DNA of 5,588 nucleotides from Frondihabitans sp. (GTDB lineage Bacteria > Actinomycetota > Actinomycetes > Actinomycetales > Microbacteriaceae), in assembly GCA_025464735.1 (NCBI GenBank), contig JAODMX010000233.1, positions 1 to 5,588 on the forward strand. The letters run 5' to 3'. A program made the position numbers and the translations under genes. The notes beneath the pieces are model-generated. The model made no database searches, was not told the DNA's origin, and was given only the letters and a program-made list of their open reading frames with translations. Positions 1 through 4,822 of the stretch are shown piece after piece; positions within the stretch are counted from its first letter, which is position 1, and the number at the start of each line of letters is the position of its first letter.

Positions 1-582
1 AGGATCCTGCGCCAACGATTCGCTGTGGACCGAACCCAGCGTCTGCTCGGCGAGGATCGTCTGCGCGTGAGCGGGAGCGAGGGGATCGCGGCCGCGGCGA
101 AGGTCGGCGGTGAGGGTGGAACGCGGGCGCCAGCGGGCGACCGAGCGGACCAGGGCGCCCACAGCGCCCGGCGGCAGCGCGGTGAGGTTGTCGACATGGC
201 GCAGCTCGAGGAGGCGCATCCCCAGAGTCCGACCCGTGCTGCCGACCGCGAGAACGAGCACGGTCGCGACCACGACGGCGCCGAGGATCGCTACGCCGAC
301 GACGACGGCGATCTTGCCCGGAGCGAGCCCCAGGCCAACCGCTGCGCCGGCCAGGATCGCTGCCCCGAGAAGGACGGCCCCGGCGTCGAGCGCGAGGGCC
401 GCCTGCTTGCGTGAGGCTGTCGCCTGGACCACCCCGGCGAGCAGCCCGCCGGTCTGCGAGAGGGCGCCACCGCTTGCGGCGGGGTACTGCCTGGCACCGC
501 AGGTCGTGCAGAAGAGGTCGTCGGCGGGCAGGATCTGGGCGCACCGAGCACAGCTGAGTGAACCCAGCAATGCCCCACTCAT
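1..582 (-). CDS. Zinc-ribbon and RDD-family membrane protein (partial, C terminus beyond left edge)
   Basis: Reading from ATG at 582-580 down to base 1 gives 194 codons with no stop, so the gene continues outside the window. A strong ribosome site (AGGGGAGG, complement of 588-595) sits 5 bases before the ATG. Cys11, Cys14, Cys25 and Cys28 form two CxxC knuckles of a zinc ribbon. Two hydrophobic stretches follow at about residues 61-87 and 91-113. Directly after them comes GSTGRTLGMRLLELR (114-128), which matches the conserved GxTxGKRLLGLRV segment of RDD-family membrane proteins, and then a basic stretch ending DLRRGRDPLAPA (160-171). RDD proteins, sometimes fused to FHA domains, are found near actinobacterial ESX-like loci. 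That suggests a membrane accessory role here, but the specific function is unknown. It is transcribed divergently from the ESX-like operon. The third transmembrane segment usual in RDD proteins is not evident in the visible part. Confidence 0.8.
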   Translation of the reverse strand, partial: MSGALLGSLSCARCAQILPADDLFCTTCGARQYPAASGGALSQTGGLLAGVVQATASRKQAALALDAGAVLLGAAILAGAAVGLGLAPGKIAVVVGVAILGAVVVATVLVLAVGSTGRTLGMRLLELRHVDNLTALPPGAVGALVRSVARWRPRSTLTADLRRGRDPLAPAHAQTILAEQTLGSVHSESLAQDP

Positions 583-659
583 GCGCGCCTCCCCTGAATT
601 GTCCGCGTTATGAGAAACCTATGGTAACGGCTCCGGTGGTCTGCTTTTCGGCGCTGAAA

Positions 660-694
660 TCGGGGGACGGAGTGCTGTCGGCATCTCGGGGGAC
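660..694. repeat. Direct repeat TCGGGGGAC, two copies
   Basis: TCGGGGGAC occurs at 660-668 and again at 686-694, 26 bases apart start to start. A related inverted copy, GACCCCCG, lies at 746-753. Repeats of this kind in a divergent promoter region can be regulator sites, but 26 bases is about two and a half helical turns, and G-rich words are common in such DNA, so the role is unproven. Confidence 0.35.
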
Positions 695-709
695 AATTCG
701 GAACTGAGG

Positions 710-738
710 TTGCATCACACAAAATCGTGCCGCAGGAT
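710..738 (+). promoter_or_regulatory. Candidate housekeeping promoter for the ESX-like operon
   Basis: TTGCAT at 710-715 resembles a -35 box (TTGACA). After a 17-base spacer, CAGGAT at 733-738 resembles an actinobacterial -10 box (TAnnnT with A at position 5), though it lacks the first T. Transcription would start near 745 and leave a leader of about 70 bases before the GTG at 814. This is a motif match only. Confidence 0.3.
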
Positions 739-741
739 GGT

Positions 742-779
742 CCATGACCCCCGTTCTTGGGCCAGCCGATGGGCCATGG
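742..779 (+). repeat. Imperfect inverted repeat in the operon leader
   Basis: CCATGACCC (742-750) can pair with GGGCCATGG (771-779) with one mismatch, giving a 9-position stem with a 20-base loop. It ends about 22 bases before the ribosome site of the first ESX-like gene. Inside it the word TGGGCCA appears twice (758-764 and 770-776), offering a competing pairing. No U-tract follows, so it is not a typical terminator. It could be a leader structure or chance pairing in GC-rich DNA. Confidence 0.3.
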
Positions 780-801
780 GGCGACCTGACGCACGATCGA
801 A

Positions 802-808
802 AAGGGGA
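802..808 (+). promoter_or_regulatory. Ribosome binding site that decides the GTG start at 814
   Basis: AAGGGGA at 802-808 lies 5 bases before GTG 814-816. An in-frame ATG four codons later (826) would be 17 bases from this site, too far, so GTG is the better start. Confidence 0.7.
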
Positions 809-813
809 CGACT

Positions 814-1149
814 GTGAAGTTTGCAATGGGGGCCGACACGCTCGGCGTACTGAGCAAGAAAACCGGAAGCGCCACGCAGGACCTCGGAGCGCAGGTCAAG
901 CAGCTGCTGGCCGCAGCCGAACCGCTCCAGGGCAAGTTCAACGGCCAGGGGCGCGCAGCCTTCGACCGCTTCAAGTCGCAGTCCGACCAGGTCGCGAACG
1001 AGCTGAACGCGTCGCTCGCCGCCGTGCTGCAGGGCATCGGTGGAATGAACACCTCGTTCGGAACCGGTGATCAGCAGATGGCCGACGAGCAGTCGCAGGC
1101 GGCCGGATCCGTGAACTTCGACGCGGCCCGCTTCAGCGGCGCCAAGTAA
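814..1149 (+). CDS. WXG100-family (ESAT-6-like) type VII secretion protein
   Basis: The protein has 111 residues, the usual length of the WXG100 family. It is nearly all helix-forming, with two amphipathic helices predicted at about residues 9-37 and 47-77 on either side of a turn reading KFNG (41-44). FNG stands where family members have Trp-x-Gly, so the hallmark Trp is replaced by Phe. Such proteins form helical-hairpin dimers, alone or with a partner, and are exported by type VII systems. The C-terminal tail is disordered-looking and ends NFDAARFSGAK; there is no YxxxD/E export signal. The GTG start is chosen from the ribosome site 5 bases upstream. It is the first gene of the operon, 19 bases before the next ESAT-6-like gene, so the two are plausible heterodimer partners. 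The family call is firm from size, helix-turn-helix pattern and context; the role as partner for the large toxin is inference. Confidence 0.82.
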   Translation: MKFAMGADTLGVLSKKTGSATQDLGAQVKQLLAAAEPLQGKFNGQGRAAFDRFKSQSDQVANELNASLAAVLQGIGGMNTSFGTGDQQMADEQSQAAGSVNFDAARFSGAK

Positions 1150-1168
1150 CGCAACGGGGGAGAGAACA

Positions 1169-1483
1169 ATGGCAGGGAACCAGGCAGATCGCCGCGACTA
1201 CGACGTCGCCGCCTCACAGTCCGCTCAGGACAACTTCAATCGCGTCGCCGCGCAGCTCGAGTCGCTCATCGACCAGCGCGACTCCGACGTCCGCGCCGCG
1301 ATGAGCGACTACCAGGCCGACGGTGTCTCCGACGAGTACCAGTCGAAAGAGCTGCGCTGGAAGAACGCCGCGGCCGAGGTCAAACAGATCATCGCCACGC
1401 TCAAGAGGTCGCTTGCCCAGAACGACGAGACGGCCCAGCAGACCCTTCAGAAGGCCAAGAGCGCCGTCGACAACATCGGCTGA
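1169..1483 (+). CDS. ESAT-6-like protein of the 'pore-forming ESAT-6 family' type
   Basis: The protein has 104 residues, is highly charged and is predicted as two long helices (about 14-46 and 54-102). The turn between them is DYQADG (47-52), which replaces WXG; Trp64 lies within helix two. The pattern of an N-terminal Tyr-Asp followed by SQSAQ, a QRD segment before the turn and a C-terminal AVDNIG resembles actinobacterial proteins that databases label pore-forming ESAT-6 family. That is from memory of the family, and the pore-forming label is not evidence of activity here. YQSKE (57-61) fits the YxxxD/E export motif but sits just after the turn, not at the usual C-terminal place. ATG 1169 follows GGGGGAG (1156-1162) with 6 bases between. 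It lies between two other small helical-protein genes and is likely co-transcribed with them. Confidence 0.8.
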   Translation: MAGNQADRRDYDVAASQSAQDNFNRVAAQLESLIDQRDSDVRAAMSDYQADGVSDEYQSKELRWKNAAAEVKQIIATLKRSLAQNDETAQQTLQKAKSAVDNIG

Positions 1484-1506
1484 CCAGTCGTCGGAGGAGT
1501 GATCCC

Positions 1507-1872
1507 ATGACCTGGAAGGTCGATCCGACCGGCGTGCAGTCGGTCCTGTCGAGCGTCAGCACCGAGAGCCAGACGGTTTTCGAGGCGCTCGCCAAAGTGG
1601 ACGGTGCCGTCGAGGGCGCCGCCAAAGGCGCGCAGTCGCAGATGATCGTGTCGGCGCTGAGTGAGTTCTTCGGCGCCATGAAGCCGCACATCACCGCGAT
1701 GGAGAACCGCATTCCCGCGGCCTGCGACGGTGCAGCCGCAGCTACGATGGCGATCATGCACGGCGACGAGCAGATGGCCCTGGACGCTGAGCACAACGCG
1801 ACGACGGTCGCGGTCAACGGCAACTTCAGCGTGTTCGGTGGGACCGCCTCAGGCTCCGGAGGCGGCAAATGA
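1507..1872 (+). CDS. Small helical type VII-associated protein, DUF6507-like
   Basis: The protein has 121 residues. It opens TWKVDPTGVQSVL, a start I associate with the DUF6507 family of small ESX-locus proteins. Predicted helices follow at about 8-31, 33-58 and 60-97, and it ends in a Gly/Ser-rich tail after residue 110. It lacks a WXG turn; FFG (54-56) is the nearest thing to one. Cys73 is its only cysteine. ATG 1507 has a near-perfect ribosome site (GGAGGAG, 1493-1499) 7 bases upstream. Its stop overlaps the start of the large toxin gene as ATGA (1869-1872), so translation of the two is probably coupled, which fits a partner or chaperone made in step with the toxin. The family assignment is by recalled similarity, and the biochemical role is unknown. 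Confidence 0.7.
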   Translation: MTWKVDPTGVQSVLSSVSTESQTVFEALAKVDGAVEGAAKGAQSQMIVSALSEFFGAMKPHITAMENRIPAACDGAAAATMAIMHGDEQMALDAEHNATTVAVNGNFSVFGGTASGSGGGK

Positions 1873-4148
1873 GCCTGATCGTTCCGGGCAACCTCCCCGG
1901 CGTCGGTCTCGACGTTGACGCGGTCGTCGCGCAGGCGGAGGTCTTGAAGGGTCTCGGTAGTGCGGTCAGCAATGGTGGAGCGGCGACTCTTCGTGCGTGG
2001 CAGAAGCTTCCAGCGTCGTATCAGTCGGACGGGTCAGAGCATCTTTATGACGTGATGACGCCTGTGGGTGCTGCGGCGACGTCGGTGGGCGACGGCTTCC
2101 TCGCCGTCGCTGCCGCCCTGAGCGCCTACGCCGAGACGGTGCGTCCAATCCAGGCCGCTCTCAAGACGCTGCGGGCCGATGCCACGGCGTTCGCGGCTTC
2201 GGCGAAGAATTTCAAGCCGCATGATGAGGCGACGACGGATATTTGGGTGAAGTTGTCGAACCCGGTGGATTTCATTGATGCGCCGAAGACACAGATCACG
2301 TCGTGGGATCAGGATCCGACGATGGTTGATAAGAACAATGCGTTGATTCGCAAGAGTGCGGCTCTGGAGCAGCAGTGGCTGGAGGCGCAGCAGACATGCT
2401 CGAACGCGATTCTCGCGGCGGGTGGATCGGGGGTGCACGCGATCGCAGGGCAGAAGACGCCGGCGCAGATCATGGCCCAGGCCGAGAAGATGATGGTGAC
2501 GCAGGATGGCACGACGTCGACTCCCTGGGGGGCGACGTCGTCGCGGAAGGAGTCCTGCGGGGAGAAGGCGTTGGGGTTCCCGGCGCATCTCGTCGGCGGG
2601 GTGCTGACCGGGGCGTTGGGGATCCTGAAGGGCGTCAGCTCTTTGGTGCTCGGGTGGGATGGCACGGGGACGCCGTGGGAGGTTCAGCTGGTCCAGGGGC
2701 TCGTCAGCGGAGACGGAGCCAAGGAATCGGCGGCGTGGGGCCAGGCGGGGCAGACCTATTCGGGCTCCTGGCTCGGCCTTTCGCATCTTGCGAACAGTCT
2801 CAACCCGGTCAACGACGTCATGGACGGTATTGCGCTGTCCCCGCTGGCGAACGTCATGCCCGCCAGCATGCGGAAGTACATGCAGGACAACGCTCACGCC
2901 GACGGCACCGCCCTCGCGGGCGCGGTCGGCGGCCTCGTCGGCCTCAAGGTGCCCGACCAGTGGTGGACTGCCAAGGCGTGGGACGGCTTCAACCCGGCGC
3001 AATCCTGGGTCGACGACCCAGGCGGGACTTTGGGATCCAGCGCCCTGAATGTCGGGTCGCTGTTCGTCGGCGGCGGCGGCGCTGCCAGCGGTGTGGGCCA
3101 TGCGGCCGAGGGCGCGGCCGATGCGAGCGAAGCCGTCGACGCCGCCAGCGGTGCCGGCCATGCCGCCGATGCGGGCGCGGCCCTTGCCGACGTGAGCAAG
3201 GCGACCGAAGGCGATCTCGCCGCAGCAGGGGTCAAGGGGCTCGACGGTGCGGACGTGTCGCACAGCGTCGACGGCCTGAAGGTCGATGTGGGAGACAACG
3301 GCCTCTCCGACTCGCTCGGCAAGCTCAAGACCTTCAACGAGCACGATGTGCCGGCCACGCACGACCTCGACCGCACGCCGGCCGAGGTCACGCACTCGTG
3401 GGATGGGCAGCCGGCGCGCAGCGAGGATGCGATCCGTGCTTCGCAGGGTGACACCGCACACGCGCCTGCTGCGGCCGAGCACGCGCCTGCTGCTGCCGCC
3501 GCACACGCGCCTGCAGCCGCCGGGCACGCGCCTGCTTCGGCCGAGCATTCGGCACCGCAACAGGCTGGTGATTCGGTACACAGCGACGAGGCAGGCTCGT
3601 CGGGCGGTCACGACGGTACAACGACGTCACCTGCCCATGACACCGACTCTGGTGGCGGGCCCGGAAGCGGGGGTGACAACACCAGGCCTGACGAGTCGTG
3701 GATTCCCGACGTCAAGCATGGCGTTCGATTCTTCGGAATGGACCAGCTCAAGTATTTCGAGAAACCGAACGCACTGTTGGGTCGACCGGGCGACGCCCTC
3801 TTCATGATGCCCGAATCGGATGCCGGTGCCGTCACCGATCCCCTTTCCGCAGCCATCCATTCCGGAATGGCCCCGAGTGCGCTCGAAGCCTTCAAGAGCG
3901 GGCATGACGTCTACGGAGCTGTCATTCCGGTTGACGGCCTTGCGCCTCGGCTCCCTACGTTTGCTGACGCCAACGGATGGCAACACTTCTTGCCCGGCGG
4001 TCACACCGCGGTAAACGTCGGAGGCGAATGGATGGTCAATACCACTCGAGAGTTCGTCGTCGACGGCGGTGTTCCCATGCCGCGTGGGACAATGGTTTTC
4101 AAGCTCCTGAAGGGTGGCGCATGGGAACCGATCATGCTTTTCGGGTGA
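1869..4148 (+). CDS. Large type VII-secreted polymorphic toxin-like protein
   Basis: The protein has 759 residues and no Sec signal peptide. The N terminus (about 1-125) is helical with AWQKLPASYQ (43-52) and LSAYAETVRPI (84-94), the layout of WXG100/LXG-like export domains. A second helix follows at 156-185. The only two cysteines, Cys177 and Cys230, flank a TPWGA motif (218-222). Residues 241-263 are hydrophobic and Gly-rich. A Trp-rich segment, WW (365-366), W371, W380 and DDPGGTLG (382-389), resembles pre-toxin regions of actinobacterial secreted toxins. Then come Ala/Gly/His repeats (405-445), Ala-His-Pro repeats (531-566) and a Gly/Ser/Asp linker (567-610). A compact C-terminal domain (611-759) is the presumed effector; I cannot assign it. 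ATG 1869 has GGAGG 6 bases upstream and overlaps the previous gene by four bases. Modular secreted toxin is inferred from architecture and neighbours; a structural or adhesive cell-surface role is the alternative. Confidence 0.8.
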   Translation: MSLIVPGNLPGVGLDVDAVVAQAEVLKGLGSAVSNGGAATLRAWQKLPASYQSDGSEHLYDVMTPVGAAATSVGDGFLAVAAALSAYAETVRPIQAALKTLRADATAFAASAKNFKPHDEATTDIWVKLSNPVDFIDAPKTQITSWDQDPTMVDKNNALIRKSAALEQQWLEAQQTCSNAILAAGGSGVHAIAGQKTPAQIMAQAEKMMVTQDGTTSTPWGATSSRKESCGEKALGFPAHLVGGVLTGALGILKGVSSLVLGWDGTGTPWEVQLVQGLVSGDGAKESAAWGQAGQTYSGSWLGLSHLANSLNPVNDVMDGIALSPLANVMPASMRKYMQDNAHADGTALAGAVGGLVGLKVPDQWWTAKAWDGFNPAQSWVDDPGGTLGSSALNVGSLFVGGGGAASGVGHAAEGAADASEAVDAASGAGHAADAGAALADVSKATEGDLAAAGVKGLDGADVSHSVDGLKVDVGDNGLSDSLGKLKTFNEHDVPATHDLDRTPAEVTHSWDGQPARSEDAIRASQGDTAHAPAAAEHAPAAAAAHAPAAAGHAPASAEHSAPQQAGDSVHSDEAGSSGGHDGTTTSPAHDTDSGGGPGSGGDNTRPDESWIPDVKHGVRFFGMDQLKYFEKPNALLGRPGDALFMMPESDAGAVTDPLSAAIHSGMAPSALEAFKSGHDVYGAVIPVDGLAPRLPTFADANGWQHFLPGGHTAVNVGGEWMVNTTREFVVDGGVPMPRGTMVFKLLKGGAWEPIMLFG
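3081..3169 (+). repeat. 60-base internal duplication in the toxin gene
   Basis: Bases 3081-3109 and 3141-3169 match at 25 of 29 positions, exactly 60 bases (20 codons) apart. They encode AASGVGHAAE (405-414) and AASGAGHAAD (425-434). Similarity fades after that, so this is an old duplication in a low-complexity linker. Confidence 0.6.
3459..3566 (+). repeat. In-frame Ala-His-Pro minisatellite in the toxin linker
   Basis: CACGCGCCTGC occurs exactly at 3459-3469, 3480-3490, 3504-3514 and 3525-3535, with spacings of 21, 24 and 21 bases. A decayed copy begins at 3546. Each encodes His-Ala-Pro-Ala plus a few small residues (residues 531-566). All spacings are multiples of three, so gain or loss of units keeps the frame. 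It forms a flexible linker just before the C-terminal effector domain. Confidence 0.85.
3699..4148 (+). other. C-terminal effector domain of the toxin (unassigned family)
   Basis: Residues 611-759 form a globular-looking block after a disordered linker. Visible segments are VRFFGMDQLKYF (619-630), a GRPGDALFMMP strand (638-648), GMAPSALEAF (666-675), DVYGAVIPVDGL (680-691), GWQHFLPGGHTAV (703-715), MVNTTREFVVDGGVPMPRGT (722-741) and a final strand at 742-747. Candidate active residues are His706, His712, Arg727 and Glu728. The ending TREFVVDGGVP loosely recalls the terminal Glu motif of some ADP-ribosyltransferase folds, but the matching His or Arg and STS motifs are not clear, so I do not assign an activity. 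It has no cysteine. Confidence 0.5.
4109..4114 (+). promoter_or_regulatory. Ribosome binding site for the zinc-ribbon gene
   Basis: GAAGGG at 4109-4114 lies 6 bases before ATG 4121, inside the toxin coding sequence. It favours ATG 4121 over the in-frame GTG at 4145, which has no such site but makes a 4-base GTGA overlap with the toxin stop. The same bases encode Lys-Gly in the toxin, so the match could partly be coincidence. Confidence 0.55.
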
Positions 4149-4369
4149 CTCCTCTAGCCGAGCAGGGTTGCCCCGTCTGTCGGGCTCGCTGGTTGGGGCA
4201 CGATCAGGGTCAGCCCCGCCTGATAGGCGACAACGTTGAACTCTGGACAAAGGTCTACCTGTGTGACATCTGCGGCTCCTACTGGGAAGAAGGCACGAGC
4301 TATCCGCACGTTGTCTCCTTTGCCGAGGCGCAATCGGTGCTGCCCGAATTGAAAAACGAAGACGAATGA
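4121..4369 (+). CDS. Small zinc-ribbon protein, candidate immunity protein
   Basis: The protein has 82 residues if started at ATG 4121, or 74 from GTG 4145, and both starts keep all recognisable features. Cys17-x-x-Cys20 and Cys48-x-x-Cys51-Gly make a four-cysteine zinc ribbon. Between them lies PRLIGDNVELWTKVY (32-46), and after them YWEEG (54-58), YPHVV and an acidic tail. There is no signal peptide or membrane segment, so it should be cytosolic. It overlaps the toxin 3' end by 28 bases (or 4 with the GTG start) and overlaps the next gene by 4 (ATGA at 4366), so it is tightly coupled to the toxin. A small acidic protein directly after a polymorphic toxin is the classic place for immunity. 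A DNA- or RNA-binding zinc ribbon is the alternative. I do not recognise the exact family. Confidence 0.75.
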   Translation: MGTDHAFRVTPLAEQGCPVCRARWLGHDQGQPRLIGDNVELWTKVYLCDICGSYWEEGTSYPHVVSFAEAQSVLPELKNEDE

Positions 4370-4764
4370 CTGCTGCATCGGTTCCCGAGAACGAGGCTCT
4401 GCTCGAGGCAATGCGGGCTGCCCGCGGCGGAACCGGGTCGTTGCAGACTGTGATCTCCCATCTCGTTCGCAGCATCCTTTTTTTGCCATCGGCGACGAAT
4501 CCGGCCGACACGCAGGCTGGTGGAGTGCAACCAGTTCTGTTTCCTGTTAACGGCGTTTCCTTTCTCGCCGTCTTCACGTCACTCGAGGCCAGCAAGGCAG
4601 TGTCCGACATAGCCGAGTACTCCGTGGCGCTATCCGGAGCCCAAATTCTTCGAGGCGTCATGCCCGGGGCGGGCCTCGTTGTGAATCCGGGCAGTGACGA
4701 AGGGTTCCAGATTGACCCGGATTCCCTCCAGGCCATCGTGACGAAAATGCCCGCGGACCTGTGA
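4366..4764 (+). CDS. SseB-family N-terminal domain protein, candidate immunity protein
   Basis: The protein has 132 residues and no signal peptide or membrane helix. The order of elements fits the SseB N-terminal domain: a starting helix with an xNEALLEAMRAAR pattern (9-20), a strand with LFLP (38-41), QPVLFPVNGVSFLAVFTSLEAS (55-76), where a backbone strand leads into the hallmark VFTS, then a helix, then GAGLVVNPGSDEGFQI (101-116), the hallmark lvxNPgs segment, and a closing helix. In Salmonella SseB is a type III translocon protein, but free-standing bacterial SseB domains are common near secreted toxins and are widely taken as immunity or housekeeping proteins. It starts inside the stop of the zinc-ribbon gene (ATGA) with no strong ribosome site, so translation probably depends on coupling. 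It could be the true immunity protein, a second one, or unrelated to the toxin. Confidence 0.8.
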   Translation: MTAASVPENEALLEAMRAARGGTGSLQTVISHLVRSILFLPSATNPADTQAGGVQPVLFPVNGVSFLAVFTSLEASKAVSDIAEYSVALSGAQILRGVMPGAGLVVNPGSDEGFQIDPDSLQAIVTKMPADL

Positions 4765-4788
4765 AAAATCTGCTTTCGTCGCTTTCAC
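4761..4788. repeat. Short inverted repeat after the SseB-like gene
   Basis: GTGAAA (4761-4766) and TTTCAC (4783-4788) are inverted copies separated by 16 bases, at the end of the SseB-like gene. The stem is short and AT-rich with no following T-run, so it is not a convincing terminator. Readthrough into the next gene, 58 bases on, is likely. Confidence 0.25.
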
Positions 4789-4822
4789 TAGTGCTGCATC
4801 GTTAGGCGACGCAAGGAACGAG

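Larger units (their letters stand above)
583..813. promoter_or_regulatory. Divergent intergenic region between the RDD gene and the ESX-like operon
   Basis: This 231-base gap separates two genes pointing away from each other, so it should hold promoters for both. It contains the minus-strand ribosome site (588-595), a plus-strand ribosome site (802-808), a candidate plus-strand promoter (710-738), a direct repeat of a G-rich 9-mer (660-694) and an imperfect inverted repeat (742-779). I see no credible additional gene in it; frames that cross it have no ribosome site and extend into the flanking genes in the wrong frame. No convincing minus-strand -35/-10 pair was found. Confidence 0.6.

Noticed and set aside
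25..613. Plus-strand open frames of 129 and 167 codons at the left edge
   Set aside because: They lie antisense to the zinc-ribbon RDD gene, which has a strong ribosome site and recognisable motifs; the plus-strand translations are low-complexity.
579..1052. Minus-strand open frame covering the intergenic region and part of the WXG100-like gene
   Set aside because: It runs antisense to a clear ESX-type gene and covers the divergent promoter region; its product has no coherent pattern.
2375..3451. Plus-strand open frame (358 codons) in a second frame within the toxin gene
   Set aside because: Arg/Gly-rich translation from high third-position G+C of the true frame, with no domain pattern.
3459..3566. 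Possible CRISPR-like array because of regularly spaced repeats
   Set aside because: The repeat unit is only 11 bases with 10-13-base spacers, is in frame with a coding sequence, and encodes an Ala-His-Pro linker.
2034..3611. Long minus-strand open frame (525 codons) opposite the toxin gene
   Set aside because: Arg-rich, low-information translation typical of antisense frames in GC-rich genes, with no recognisable motif; the plus-strand frame here is a well-organised secreted protein coupled to its neighbours.
3977..4120. Upstream extension of the zinc-ribbon gene to an ATG at 3977 (130 residues)
   Set aside because: The added 48 residues are a basic shadow of the toxin frame (RRSHRGKRRRR and similar). 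The ATG at 4121 has a ribosome-like site and gives a compact zinc-ribbon protein.
3627..4736. Minus-strand open frame (369 codons) opposite the toxin tip and both small downstream genes
   Set aside because: It would oppose three overlapping plus-strand genes, two of which have recognisable domains (four-cysteine zinc ribbon, SseB hallmarks). Its translation shows no motif.
4761..4822. Rho-independent terminator after the SseB-like gene
   Set aside because: The stem is six AT-rich pairs with a 16-base loop and no T-run after it.
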